64,000 nt of DNA from Rhizobium sp. Q54 (GTDB taxonomy: Bacteria > Pseudomonadota > Alphaproteobacteria > Rhizobiales > Xanthobacteraceae), in the NCBI GenBank assembly GCA_945870035.1, contig CAMBQQ010000006.1, positions 1-64,000 of the forward strand. The letters are read 5' to 3'. A program made the position numbers and the translations under genes. The notes beneath the pieces are model-generated. The model worked only from the letters and a program-made list of their open reading frames with translations. It did no database searches and was not told the DNA's origin. This document shows, one piece after another, positions 38,674-50,326 of this stretch (positions are counted from its first letter, which is position 1; each line of letters opens with the position of its first letter).

Positions 38674-40587
38674 TTATCTGTTGCTGGTGCCGCCGCCGAC
38701 GACCTGGTTCAAGGCCGCCTGATTGAGCGTGACGCCGATATCGGCCTCGGCCTTGGCGATATATTGCCCGACGATGTCGTCGGCGAACGAATTTTGCAGC
38801 GACGCCGTCAGTTGCGTGGCTTCCGGCGCCTTGGCGTCGAACGCCGGTTCGGTGACGTCGGTAACGACGATGACGTAACGCTCGGTCGCCTTGTCGCCAT
38901 CGACGCTGGCCGGCGAGCCCTTCGGCAGCTTGAAGGCGGCGTCGGTCACCTTCACCGGCAGGAAGCCGGCGGCGCGGCCGCGCGTCATGTCGGCGGCGGT
39001 GTCGACCCGCAAATTGTTCTCGGTGGCGATCTGCGCCAACGTCGCACCGGCCTTGAGCTTGGTCAGCATGTCGTCGGCCTTGGCCTGCAAACGCTTGGCG
39101 ATTTCGTCGTCGCGCTGGCGCGCCGTCACCTGGTCCTTGACCTCGTCGAGCGTGCGGTCGCGCGCGGGCGTGATGCCGGTGACGTCGTAATAAAGATAGC
39201 CGTTCGGCGGCACCTGAAGCGCTTCGTTATCGACGCCGACATCGGTTGAAAACAGTGCGCCGACGACGTCCGGCGTCTTCGGCAAGGCCGCGACCGGCTG
39301 GCCATCGGGGCCGCGGCCGGAGCGGTCAACGGCTTCGATGGCGATTGCGGTGAGGTTCAATTTCTTCGCGGTCTCGGCCAAAGTCGCGCCACCGGCACGT
39401 TCGTCCTCGATCTTGTCGCGCAGCGCATTGATCTCGCTGCGTGCGCGCAATTCGGCGATTTCCTTTTTCAGATCAGGCGCGACCTCTTCATAGGTCTTCT
39501 GCGTGCCGGGTTCGATCTTGCCGACCTGCAACAGCACGGTGCCGAACGTGCCCTTGACCGGCGCGGAGTTTTCGTTGGGCTTGAGCGCAAAGGCGGCATC
39601 GGCCACCGCCGGATCGATGATGTCGGCCTTGGCGACTGTGCCGACATTGAGGTCGGTCTCGCTGATGCCGCGCTCCTTGGCCAAGTCGGCAAAGCTCAGG
39701 CCCTTGGTAAGGCGCTCATGTGCGGCGGCGGCTTCTTCCGGCTTCGGGAAGACGATCTGGCGCAGCTCGCGCTTTTCCGGCGTGCCGAAGCTGTCCTTGC
39801 GCGCTTCGTAAGCGGCCTTGGCTTCCTCGTCTTTAACGGCATCCGGTTTGGCGAGGTTGCTGGGCACAAGCGACAGCAATGTTGCCTTGCGATATTCCGG
39901 CGCGCGGAACAGCACTTTGCGGGTTTCGAAATACTGGGCGAGTTCTTCCGCAGTAGCGGCGGGAACGTCACCGGCCTGCGCCGCAGTGAGCGCAATATAC
40001 TGGATGGCGCGCTTTTCGCCCTGATACTGGGCGATCGATTTCAGCGTCGTTTCCGGCACCTTCAGATCGCCGCTGACGGTCTGCGCGATCTGCCGGCGCA
40101 GCATCACATTGCGCTGTTCGGCAACGAAGCGGGCTTCGTTGAAGCCGGCATTGCGGATAACGGATTCAAAACGCGAACGGTCGAATTGGCCGTTGACGCC
40201 GCGAAACGCCGGATCGCTGGTGATGCGGTCGGCGATATCCTTGTCGGCGAGGCCGAGGCGCATCTGCTTGGCCTGCTCGTCGAGGGTGGTCTCGGCGACC
40301 AGCTGGCCTAGCAACTGGCGGTCGATGCCGAGCGCGCGCGCCTGATCGTTGGAGATCGGGCGGCGCATGCGCTGGCCAAGCTGCTGAAGCTTTTCGGTGT
40401 AATAGTTGCGGAACTGCTCGATCGAGATTTCGGTGCCGCCGATCTTGGCGACCGAATTCTGGCCAAAGCCGCGGAAAATATCGCCGATGCCCCAGATGGC
40501 GAAGGAGATGATCAGGCCGCCCATGATGACGCCCATCACGGCCTTGCCGATCCAGGTGGACGTCGCTTTGTGGATACCGCGGAGCAT
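38674..40587 (-). CDS. ppiD: Peptidyl-prolyl cis-trans isomerase, SurA/PpiD type
   Basis: Membrane-anchored periplasmic folding factor near the Sec translocon. 637 aa (E. coli PpiD 623). One transmembrane helix at about residues 14-34 (GKAVMGVIMGGLIISFAIWG), a SurA-like N-terminal chaperone domain, then a PpiC/parvulin domain at about 255-365 (LRQIVFPKPEEAAAAHERL). The C-terminal region is a second, degenerate chaperone-like part. It heads the minus-strand unit and is divergent from tpiA with 92 bp between. Whether the parvulin domain is active is not clear; in E. coli it is not. Confidence 0.9.
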   Translation of the reverse strand: MLRGIHKATSTWIGKAVMGVIMGGLIISFAIWGIGDIFRGFGQNSVAKIGGTEISIEQFRNYYTEKLQQLGQRMRRPISNDQARALGIDRQLLGQLVAETTLDEQAKQMRLGLADKDIADRITSDPAFRGVNGQFDRSRFESVIRNAGFNEARFVAEQRNVMLRRQIAQTVSGDLKVPETTLKSIAQYQGEKRAIQYIALTAAQAGDVPAATAEELAQYFETRKVLFRAPEYRKATLLSLVPSNLAKPDAVKDEEAKAAYEARKDSFGTPEKRELRQIVFPKPEEAAAAHERLTKGLSFADLAKERGISETDLNVGTVAKADIIDPAVADAAFALKPNENSAPVKGTFGTVLLQVGKIEPGTQKTYEEVAPDLKKEIAELRARSEINALRDKIEDERAGGATLAETAKKLNLTAIAIEAVDRSGRGPDGQPVAALPKTPDVVGALFSTDVGVDNEALQVPPNGYLYYDVTGITPARDRTLDEVKDQVTARQRDDEIAKRLQAKADDMLTKLKAGATLAQIATENNLRVDTAADMTRGRAAGFLPVKVTDAAFKLPKGSPASVDGDKATERYVIVVTDVTEPAFDAKAPEATQLTASLQNSFADDIVGQYIAKAEADIGVTLNQAALNQVVGGGTSNR

Positions 40588-40679
40588 GGGCTATCGTTCT
40601 CTCAAATCGACTGGACTTTGCGTGACTTGTCGCCCTTATAGGGAGCGGCCTAAAGCCTTGCAACGATTAGGACATTAAA

Positions 40680-41438
40680 ATGCCGACAGGACACCTCCGG
40701 CCCCTGGTCGCGGGCAACTGGAAAATGAATGGCTTGACCGCCTCGCTGGGCGAACTGGACGCCATGAAAGCCGGTGCTGGCGATCTGGCCGGCAAGGCCG
40801 ACCTCATGCTGTGCCCGCCGGCGACCTTGATCGGTCAATTTGCCGCGGCCGCCCATGGCACACCTCTCTTCGTTGGCGGCCAGGATTGTCACGCCAAGGC
40901 GTCAGGCGCCCATACCGGCGATATCTCGGCGGAAATGCTGGCCGATGCAGGCGCCACCGCGGTTATCGTCGGCCATTCCGAACGCCGAACCGACCACAAG
41001 GAAACCGACGCCGACGTCAACGCCAAGACCCTGGCGGCGTGGCGGGCGGGGCTGGTGGCAATCGTCTGTGTTGGCGAGCAGCGCAGCGAGCGCGAAGGCG
41101 GGACAACCCTCAAGGTGATCGGCGGCCAGCTGGACGGTTCGCTGCCCGAGGGCGGCACGGCAGCAAATCTTGTGGTTGCCTACGAGCCGGTCTGGGCCAT
41201 CGGCACGGGCTTAACGCCGACGCCCGCCGATGTCGCCGAGGTGCATGCCTTCATCCGGGCCCAGCTCAGCGCTCGTTACAGGGCGGAAGGCGCGGCCGTC
41301 CGCATCCTTTATGGCGGCTCGGTGAAACCGTCGAATGCCGGCGAGCTTTTGACCATTCCCGACGTCAACGGTGCCCTGGTCGGCGGCGCCAGCCTAAAAG
41401 CCGCCGATTTCCTTGGAATTGCCGCGGTTTACCGCTAA
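40680..41438 (+). CDS. tpiA: Triosephosphate isomerase
   Basis: Interconverts DHAP and glyceraldehyde-3-phosphate in glycolysis and gluconeogenesis. 252 aa TIM barrel. Catalytic residues are all visible: AGNWKMNG (K15), VIVGHSERR (His) and [12 protein letters not shown] (Glu), with the phosphate loop [12 protein letters not shown] 40680 is preceded by AGGACATTAAA. The gene is divergent from ppiD and lies upstream of secG, a common alphaproteobacterial order. Confidence 0.97.
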   Translation: MPTGHLRPLVAGNWKMNGLTASLGELDAMKAGAGDLAGKADLMLCPPATLIGQFAAAAHGTPLFVGGQDCHAKASGAHTGDISAEMLADAGATAVIVGHSERRTDHKETDADVNAKTLAAWRAGLVAIVCVGEQRSEREGGTTLKVIGGQLDGSLPEGGTAANLVVAYEPVWAIGTGLTPTPADVAEVHAFIRAQLSARYRAEGAAVRILYGGSVKPSNAGELLTIPDVNGALVGGASLKAADFLGIAAVYR

Positions 41439-41552
41439 TCCGCATCCCAGGGCTGTTCCGGCCACATTGGGTGGAAATCGCACCGACGATGGTGTAGAGA
41501 CCTCGGCGAATTCCTATATGTATGGCCGGCAAAGTTTGAACGGAATGATCTT

Positions 41553-41951
41553 ATGGCGCACGTAATTATTGTCATCCACCTGATGCTGGTGCTCGCTCTG
41601 ATCGGCGTTGTGTTGTTGCAGCGGTCCGAAGGCGGCGGCCTCGGCATTGGTGGCGGCGGCGGTGGTGGTGGCGGTGGCGGCTTCATGTCGAACCGCGGCA
41701 CGGCCAACGTCCTGACGCGCGCGACGGCGGTTCTGGCCGGCCTGTTCTTTGTCACCAGTCTTGTGCTGTCGATCCTCGCCAGCGCCAACCGCGCACCGAG
41801 CACGATCATCGGCGGCAGCGGGCCGAGCGCGCCGATCAGCGCTCCCGGTTCGGCCCCGCCGCTGAGTGGCGAAGGCGGCCTGCTGCGCCAGTTGCAAGGC
41901 GCGCCGGAACCCGCCGCGCCTTCCGGGCCGCAAGTCCCGCAATCGAAGTAA
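41553..41951 (+). CDS. secG: Preprotein translocase subunit SecG
   Basis: Small auxiliary subunit of the SecYEG channel. 132 aa. Two membrane helices (about 3-21 and 54-75) flank a cytoplasmic loop containing LLQRSEGGGLGIGGG and an unusual run of about eleven glycines, then FMSNRGTANVLTRATAVLA, the family core. The C-terminal tail is Pro/Ala/Ser-rich, as in other alphaproteobacterial SecG. It sits between tpiA (114 bp) and pyrG (212 bp). Confidence 0.93.
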   Translation: MAHVIIVIHLMLVLALIGVVLLQRSEGGGLGIGGGGGGGGGGGFMSNRGTANVLTRATAVLAGLFFVTSLVLSILASANRAPSTIIGGSGPSAPISAPGSAPPLSGEGGLLRQLQGAPEPAAPSGPQVPQSK

Positions 41952-41961
41952 GAGACCTCCA

Positions 41962-41994
41962 GAGGGGCCGGGAAATCCGGTCCTTCTCAGTTTT
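41962..41994 (+). terminator. Likely terminator after secG
   Basis: GAGGGGCCGG (41962-41971) pairs with CCGGTCCTTC (41977-41986), 10 bp including two G-T pairs with a 5-nt loop, followed by TCAGTTTT. Moderate intrinsic terminator between secG and pyrG. Confidence 0.55.
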
Positions 41995-42151
41995 GGCGGC
42001 GCGGATGCCTGGTCAGGTATCGCCTTGCGCTGCGATTAGGCTTTAAAAACACGATGCAAGTAACGCTAAATACACCAGAAATCGAAGCTACGCACAGGCG
42101 CAGGGCTAGCAGTCGCTTTTCGCACTCGTCGAATCGATTCGCGGCGCTTAG

Positions 42152-43792
<1,641 letters not shown>

Positions 43793-43822
43793 AATCTAAA
43801 ACAATAATCGGGGAGTGAGACC

Positions 43823-44149
43823 ATGATCTACGAAATGCGCGTCTATCGCGCGCTGCCGGGCCGCATGCCGGCGCTGCTCAACCGCTTTGCCAATACCACG
43901 CTCGACCTTTGGAAGACGCGCGGCTTTCGCCCGGTCGGATTCTGGACCACGCTCGTCGGCGAATCCAACATGGACCTGACCTACATTCTGGCGTGGGACT
44001 CGCTCGCCGAGCGCGAACAGAAGTGGAATGCGTTCATGGCCGACCCGGAATGGATCGCCAAGCGCACCGAGAGCGAGAAAGACGGCCCGATCGTCGCCAA
44101 TATCACCAACACAATTTTGGCGCCGACGGCGTTTTCGGCGCTGAAGTAG
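43823..44149 (+). CDS. NIPSNAP family protein
   Basis: 108 aa dimeric alpha-beta barrel. It begins MIYEMRVYRALPGRMPALL, the usual NIPSNAP start, and contains VGFWTTLVGESNMDLTYILA and WNAFMADPEW. Bacterial members have no agreed function; some act near dehydrogenases or oxygenases. GGGGAG precedes the ATG. It is placed between pyrG (30 bp) and the glyoxalase-like gene (12 bp), all on one strand. Confidence 0.88.
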   Translation: MIYEMRVYRALPGRMPALLNRFANTTLDLWKTRGFRPVGFWTTLVGESNMDLTYILAWDSLAEREQKWNAFMADPEWIAKRTESEKDGPIVANITNTILAPTAFSALK

Positions 44150-44161
44150 GGGCCCGCTGGC

Positions 44162-45022
44162 GTGCCCCGCGGTCTCGATCACATCGTGCACGCGGTGGCC
44201 GACCTCGACGGCGCCGCGCAAGTGTACCGGCAGCTCGGCTTCACCGTCGGTGTGCGCAACAAGCATCCGTGGGGCACGCATAATCATATCGTGCAGTTGC
44301 CGGGGTTCTTCATCGAACTGCTGACGCTCGCCGAGCCGGACAAAATGACCGGCGATGTCTTTTCGGAAAAGTTCGGCGCCTACAACCGCGACTTCGTCGA
44401 TCGCGGCGATGGTTTGTCGATGCTGGTGCTGGAATCGCAAAGCGCCGCGGACGACGAGGCGGCGTTCCGTTCCGCCGGCATTGCCGATGCCGCCGCGACG
44501 CGCTTCGATCGCGAGGCCAGTAGGCCGGACGGCACGCCGGTCAAGGTCGCCTTCACGTTGGCCTTTGCGAATGACAAGGAGGCCCCGGACGCCAGCTTCT
44601 TCACCTGCCAGCAGCATTTCCCGGAAAATTTCTGGAACCCGGCGTTTCAGCAGCATGACAACGGCGTCACCGGCACTGCCGGCGTCGTGCTGGTTGCCGA
44701 TGAGCCGGCGCATCATCGCGAATTCCTGCTGGCTTACACCGGCGCAACAACCGCGCGCGACGAGCGCGGCGGTTTCACCATCGATCTGCCGCGCGGCGCG
44801 ATTAGCGTCGTCACGCCATCGGCGTTCCGGGATCGTTTCGGTCAGCATCCGCCAGTCACCGAACGGGGAATGCGGCTGGCGGCGTTGCGGTTCAAGGCGG
44901 CCGATCCGCAGGCTGTGGGTGGCAAATTCGATCAGGCGGGAATTTTCAGTACGGCGCTGAAATCCGGGGCAATTTCCGTCTCGGCTCTTGGCGCAACCCT
45001 GATATTCGAGCCCGCCGCTTAG
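44162..45022 (+). CDS. Glyoxalase-like (VOC superfamily) protein
   Basis: 286 aa from GTG 44162. It opens PRGLDHIVHAVADLDGAAQV, a vicinal-oxygen-chelate start with His in the first strand (H7, H10), followed by LGFTVGVRNKHPWGTHNHIV, the pattern of the Glyoxalase_3 family (PF13468). A second half-module follows the FFTCQQHFPENFWNP segment. The metal and substrate are unknown. It lies 12 bp after the NIPSNAP gene and 56 bp before kdsA, so it probably shares a transcript with both. Confidence 0.8.
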   Translation: MPRGLDHIVHAVADLDGAAQVYRQLGFTVGVRNKHPWGTHNHIVQLPGFFIELLTLAEPDKMTGDVFSEKFGAYNRDFVDRGDGLSMLVLESQSAADDEAAFRSAGIADAAATRFDREASRPDGTPVKVAFTLAFANDKEAPDASFFTCQQHFPENFWNPAFQQHDNGVTGTAGVVLVADEPAHHREFLLAYTGATTARDERGGFTIDLPRGAISVVTPSAFRDRFGQHPPVTERGMRLAALRFKAADPQAVGGKFDQAGIFSTALKSGAISVSALGATLIFEPAA

Positions 45023-45078
45023 ATTGACCAACCGGCGCTGCCGCTTCATGGTCCGGGCAACACGGGAGTCGGACAACC

Positions 45079-45924
45079 TTGGAACAAACCCTGCTTCCCA
45101 ATGCGATTGTGACCATTGGCGGCGTCCGTTTCGGCAACGATCTGCCGCTGGCGCTGATCGCCGGCCCTTGCCAACTCGAGAGCCGCGCGCATGCGCTGGA
45201 GATGGCGTCGGCGCTGAAAGAGATCGCCGCCAAGGTCGGCATCGGTCTTATTTATAAAACCTCGTTCGACAAGGCCAACCGTACTTCGGCGAAAGCCGCG
45301 CGCGGCATTGGCTTAGAGGCGGCGCTGCCCATTTTCGCCGAGATCAGGGACACCCTGAAGCTGCCGGTTTTGACCGACGTGCACGACGCCGAGCAATGCG
45401 CGCGCGCCGCGACCGTCGTCGACGTGTTGCAGATCCCGGCCTTCCTGTGCCGCCAGACCGATTTGCTGATCGCGGCGGCGAAAACCGGCAAGGTCGTCAA
45501 CGTCAAGAAGGGCCAGTTCCTCGCGCCCTGGGACATGAAGAACGTCGTCGCCAAACTGACCGGCGCGGGCAATCCCAATGTCTTGTTGACCGAACGCGGC
45601 GTCTCCTTCGGCTACAACACGCTCGTCTCCGACATGCGCGCGCTGCCGATCCTGGCGCGTACCGGCGCGCCGGTCATTTTCGATGCGACACATTCGGTGC
45701 AGCAGCCGGGCGGGCAGGGCACTTCATCGGGCGGCGAGCGTGAGTTCGTGCCGGTGCTGGCGCGCGCCGCGGTCGCCGTTGGCGTTGCCGGCGTGTTCAT
45801 TGAGACGCATCAGGACCCAGACCACGCGCCGTCGGACGGGCCCAACATGATGCCGCTGAAAGACATGGAACAGTTGCTGCGCACGCTGGTTGCGTTCGAT
45901 CAGGTGGCCAAGAACAACAAGTAA
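45079..45924 (+). CDS. kdsA: 3-deoxy-8-phosphooctulonate (Kdo-8-P) synthase
   Basis: Condenses PEP with arabinose-5-phosphate to Kdo-8-phosphate for the inner core of lipopolysaccharide. 281 aa TIM barrel. [12 protein letters not shown] carries Cys31 where E. coli KdsA has Asn26; this Cys marks the metal-dependent class typified by Aquifex. Further segments: [18 protein letters not shown] and [19 protein letters not shown]. The start is TTG 45079, chosen because the family N-terminus follows directly. It works upstream of the lipid A enzymes encoded at 17582-22001. Confidence 0.96.
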   Translation: MEQTLLPNAIVTIGGVRFGNDLPLALIAGPCQLESRAHALEMASALKEIAAKVGIGLIYKTSFDKANRTSAKAARGIGLEAALPIFAEIRDTLKLPVLTDVHDAEQCARAATVVDVLQIPAFLCRQTDLLIAAAKTGKVVNVKKGQFLAPWDMKNVVAKLTGAGNPNVLLTERGVSFGYNTLVSDMRALPILARTGAPVIFDATHSVQQPGGQGTSSGGEREFVPVLARAAVAVGVAGVFIETHQDPDHAPSDGPNMMPLKDMEQLLRTLVAFDQVAKNNK

Positions 45925-45959
45925 GAATCGTACGCCGTCGGCGCGGAAATATCAGGCTC

Positions 45960-47117
45960 ATGACGCGCACGCTCAATCTTATCGCTTTTGTCGTGTTCGC
46001 CAGCGCGCTGTTCATGCGCTCGACCGATCCGATCATCCCGCCGATCGCCGCCGGCCTCGCCGTCGAAACCTCGACCGCGGCCTTGCTCGCCACAGCCTTC
46101 ACGCTGCCTTATGCGCTGATCCAGCCGGTGCTCGGCGCGCTGGCCGACACCATGAACAAAGCACGGCTGATGCTGCTGTGCATGTTTGTTTTGACAGCCG
46201 CCAGCGTCGCGTCCGCCTTGGCGGTGAATTTCGAAATGCTGTTTTCGGCGCGCGTCATCGCCGGGCTCGCCTCCGGCGGCGTGGTGCCGATCGCCTTTGC
46301 CATTGTCGGCGATCTGGTGCCGGTGGCGAAGCGGCAAGTGGCGATGGGCCGGCTTTTGTTCGCCATCATGACCGGCAATCTGCTGGGCGCGACCCTCAGC
46401 GGCGTCATTGGCGATCTGTTCGGCTGGCGCGCCGTGTTCTTCGGCGTCGGCATGGTCGGCGCCATCGTCCTGGCAGTCGCGGTGCCGGCGTTTCGCAGCG
46501 TCGTCGAACAGCCGAAGAAATTCGATCTGTCGACGCTCGGCCCGAACTACCGCACCATCTTCTCCAATCCCCTGGCTAAAATCTGTTTCGGCGCGGTCTT
46601 CCTCGAAGCGCTATTCATGTATGGCGTGTTTCCTTACATCGCCACGCTGCTGCATCAGGCCGGCGAGACGCGCGCTTCGATCGCCGGCATCATCATCGCC
46701 GGCTTCGGCCTCGGCGGCGCGATCTACGGCTTGATGATTTCACGCATCCTGCCGCTAACGGGCGAAACCTGGCTGATGCGCGCCGGCGGCTTCATCATGG
46801 GGCTTTGCCTCATCGTCACCGCGCTGCGGCTGCCATGGCCGATCGAGTTCGTGAATTTCATCGTGCTCGGCCTGGGCTTTTATTTCCTGCACGCCGTCAT
46901 CCAGATTTACGCCAGCGAACTGGCGCCGGCCGCGCGCGGCACCGCTTTGGCGCTGCATTCGTTTTTCTTCTTTCTCGGACATGCGGCCGGGCCGATCGTC
47001 TACGGCGCGGGCCTCGTCACCGTCGGTATCCCGCCGGTGCTCTATGTCGGCGCCGGCGTGCTCGCCTCGGTCGGGCTTATCTGCGCGCGCTATTTGCGGC
47101 GTCCGGCCGGCGCATGA
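45960..47117 (+). CDS. Major facilitator superfamily transporter
   Basis: 385 aa with about twelve transmembrane segments. ALADTMNKARLMLL after the second helix is the MFS motif A-like loop, and PIIPPIAAGLAVETSTAAL precedes it. The overall pattern is that of drug:H+ antiporter-1 type exporters and sugar-efflux proteins (12 helices, short central loop around EQPKKFDLSTLG). The substrate cannot be inferred. It follows kdsA by 35 bp and its stop codon lies inside a palindromic repeat. Confidence 0.85.
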   Translation: MTRTLNLIAFVVFASALFMRSTDPIIPPIAAGLAVETSTAALLATAFTLPYALIQPVLGALADTMNKARLMLLCMFVLTAASVASALAVNFEMLFSARVIAGLASGGVVPIAFAIVGDLVPVAKRQVAMGRLLFAIMTGNLLGATLSGVIGDLFGWRAVFFGVGMVGAIVLAVAVPAFRSVVEQPKKFDLSTLGPNYRTIFSNPLAKICFGAVFLEALFMYGVFPYIATLLHQAGETRASIAGIIIAGFGLGGAIYGLMISRILPLTGETWLMRAGGFIMGLCLIVTALRLPWPIEFVNFIVLGLGFYFLHAVIQIYASELAPAARGTALALHSFFFFLGHAAGPIVYGAGLVTVGIPPVLYVGAGVLASVGLICARYLRRPAGA

Positions 47118-47158
47118 TCCCGAAAAGTGGGAACCGGTTTTCGGGCAAGATCATGCGC
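47110..47158. repeat. Palindromic intergenic repeat element (49 bp)
   Basis: The ends GCGCATGATC (47110-47119) and GATCATGCGC (47149-47158) are perfect inverted repeats, and inside them CCCGAAAA (47119-47126) matches TTTTCGGG (47138-47145). The core GTGGGAACCGG lies in the loop. Similar GATC-CCGAAAAGTGG-type elements are, to my recollection, scattered through Bradyrhizobium-type genomes. It overlaps the last codons of the MFS gene and may act as terminator between it and queF. Confidence 0.8.
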
Positions 47159-47173
47159 AAAAACAGAGCCGGT

Positions 47174-47638
47174 TTAACCGCGGCCGCGGTAGGGCTGTAC
47201 GCCCTGGTCCGGCACCCAGACGTCCTTCGGCAATTTGCCGGCCTGCCAGAACACATCGATCGGAATGCCGCCGCGCGGATACCAGTAGCCGCCGATGCGC
47301 AGCCATTTCGGTTTGAGCAGGGCGAACAGCCTTTTGCCGATGCCGACGGTGCAGTCCTCGTGGAAAGCGTCCTCGTTGCGGAAGCTGGTGAGATACAGCT
47401 TCAGCGATTTGGATTCGAGCAGGACTTTGGCCGGGACATAATCGATGACCAGATGGGCAAAATCCGGCTGGCCGGTGATCTTGCACAGGGTCGTGAACTC
47501 CGGCGCGGTGAAGCGCGCCAGATAATTCGTGTCCGGATGCGGGTTCGGCACGGTGTCGAGCTGCGCCTTCGACGGCGAATCCGGGGTCGGCACGGTGCGC
47601 CCGAGTTGCAAAGTCTTCTGGATGGTCTTTTTGGCCAT
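47174..47638 (-). CDS. queF: NADPH-dependent 7-cyano-7-deazaguanine reductase QueF
   Basis: Reduces preQ0 to preQ1 in queuosine synthesis for tRNA wobble modification. 154 aa, the short unimodular class. [15 protein letters not shown] holds the nucleophile C52 and the acid D59 at the expected 7-residue spacing; [10 protein letters not shown] is the QueF motif. I start at ATG 47638 ([13 protein letters not shown]); a longer open frame to 47857 would overlap the 5' end of eno and is rejected. It is divergent from eno and convergent with the MFS gene. Confidence 0.95.
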   Translation of the reverse strand: MAKKTIQKTLQLGRTVPTPDSPSKAQLDTVPNPHPDTNYLARFTAPEFTTLCKITGQPDFAHLVIDYVPAKVLLESKSLKLYLTSFRNEDAFHEDCTVGIGKRLFALLKPKWLRIGGYWYPRGGIPIDVFWQAGKLPKDVWVPDQGVQPYRGRG

Positions 47639-47720
47639 GGCGCTGTCATTGCCGGGACACCGCGCCGTGGTCAAGTGCGGGGGCATTCGGCCCTTTGCCG
47701 CCGGCCATCGCTTCCTGTAG

Positions 47721-49046
<1,326 letters not shown>

Positions 49047-49147
49047 ACGGCTTTGAACTGTTTCTAGCGATTTGAGCAATTGCAATGTGCGTCAAACCGC
49101 CGCGGATTTCTGTCCGATTCTAAGTTTTTGTGAACCGGACGTCCGCC

Positions 49148-49951
49148 ATGGATCAGACCACAGGCTTGACCATCAATGACCGCCATCTCGCGATCGGGCG
49201 CCTCTCGACGTTCATCGCCCAGTCGGTCGACGAAGCGCGCGCCGTTGAGAAGCCGTTCTTCCATCTCGAATTCGACCGGGTGTTTCCGGACGCCATCTAT
49301 GCGCAGATCCTGGCGCTCAAGCCGGAGTCGCGCGATTACCGGCCGATGCATGGCCGCAGCAAGGGCCACGATCTCGACGACGGCACCCATACCCGCGTCA
49401 AGATCGACCTGTTCCCGGAATACATTCGCAACCTGCCGCCGGAAAAGCGCGCGCTGTGGGACGTGGTCGGCGGCGCGCTCTGTTCGGAGCCGGTCAAGCA
49501 GGCTTTTATCCGCCGCCTGACGCCCGGCCTGTCCAAGCGCTTCGGCAAGGACTTTGCCGATGTCGGCTTGTTCCCGATCCCGATCCTGACCCGCGACATT
49601 CCCGGCTATCTGATCACGCCGCACACCGATACGCGCTGGAAGGGCATCACGGTGCAGCTTTACCTGCCGGCAGACGCCAACAACACCGACATCGGCACCA
49701 TCTTCCACGACGTATTGCCGGACGGCTCGATGCCCAAGCACACCCAGATGCGCTTTGTGCCGAATACCGGCTATGCCTTTGCGGTCGGCACCGACACCTG
49801 GCATTCGGCCGATGCCGTGCACAACCGGGTCAAGAGCCGCGATTCGATCCTGCTGACCTATTTCGTCGATCAGGGCCTGCTCAGGTTCCTGCGCAACCGC
49901 GGCAAGCGGCTCGGCAATTTCCTGCTCAGCGAGTGGCGGCACCGGTTCTAG
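49148..49951 (+). CDS. 2-oxoglutarate/Fe(II)-dependent oxygenase-like protein
   Basis: 267 aa. The iron-binding triad of the double-stranded beta-helix fold is visible: H159-x-D161 in ITPHTDTRWKGITVQLYL and a distal His, most likely H219 in TDTWHSADAV, with Arg in KSRDSILLTYF (R231) as the 2-oxoglutarate anchor. An N-terminal FFHLEFDRVFPDAIYAQIL segment resembles those of prolyl-hydroxylase-like bacterial enzymes. No substrate is evident. ATG 49148 is chosen; GTG 49130 would add six residues. It sits between eno (101 bp) and ftsB (57 bp). Confidence 0.72.
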   Translation: MDQTTGLTINDRHLAIGRLSTFIAQSVDEARAVEKPFFHLEFDRVFPDAIYAQILALKPESRDYRPMHGRSKGHDLDDGTHTRVKIDLFPEYIRNLPPEKRALWDVVGGALCSEPVKQAFIRRLTPGLSKRFGKDFADVGLFPIPILTRDIPGYLITPHTDTRWKGITVQLYLPADANNTDIGTIFHDVLPDGSMPKHTQMRFVPNTGYAFAVGTDTWHSADAVHNRVKSRDSILLTYFVDQGLLRFLRNRGKRLGNFLLSEWRHRF

Positions 49952-50008
49952 GGGTTGGCAGCACGTTAAACCTCCCCTTAACGCTGTTGCGGCATCCTGC
50001 CGCGTACC

Positions 50009-50326
50009 ATGGTCTCGCATCGCCGCCGTCACGCCATTCTGACCGTCCTCGGTCTTTACGTTTTTGCCGCGCTGTTCATCGGCTATTTCGCCGTGAACGC
50101 GTTTACCGGCAATCACGGCTTGCGCGCGCAGGCCGACCTCGATCAGCAGTTGGCGGCCATGCAGGCGGAGCTTTCCACCATCAGGGCTGAACGCGCGGTC
50201 TGGGAACGGCGGGTGGCGCTGTTACGCTCCGACCGCATCGACCCCGATATGCTGGATGAACGCGCCCGCACCTTGATCGGCTATGCCGACCCGCGCGACC
50301 TGACGCTGCTCTTGAACCCGCGTTAG
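50009..50326 (+). CDS. ftsB: Septum formation initiator / FtsB-type protein
   Basis: 105 aa. One transmembrane helix (about 9-29, AILTVLGLYVFAALFIGYFAV) is followed by a coiled coil rich in Leu, Gln and Glu (about 38-72) and a C-terminal ARTLIGYADPRDL segment, the DivIC/FtsB pattern. FtsB links FtsL and FtsQ in the divisome. Membership of the family is firm; that it acts as FtsB here follows from its position next to eno, as in E. coli and most alphaproteobacteria. Confidence 0.85.
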   Translation: MVSHRRRHAILTVLGLYVFAALFIGYFAVNAFTGNHGLRAQADLDQQLAAMQAELSTIRAERAVWERRVALLRSDRIDPDMLDERARTLIGYADPRDLTLLLNPR

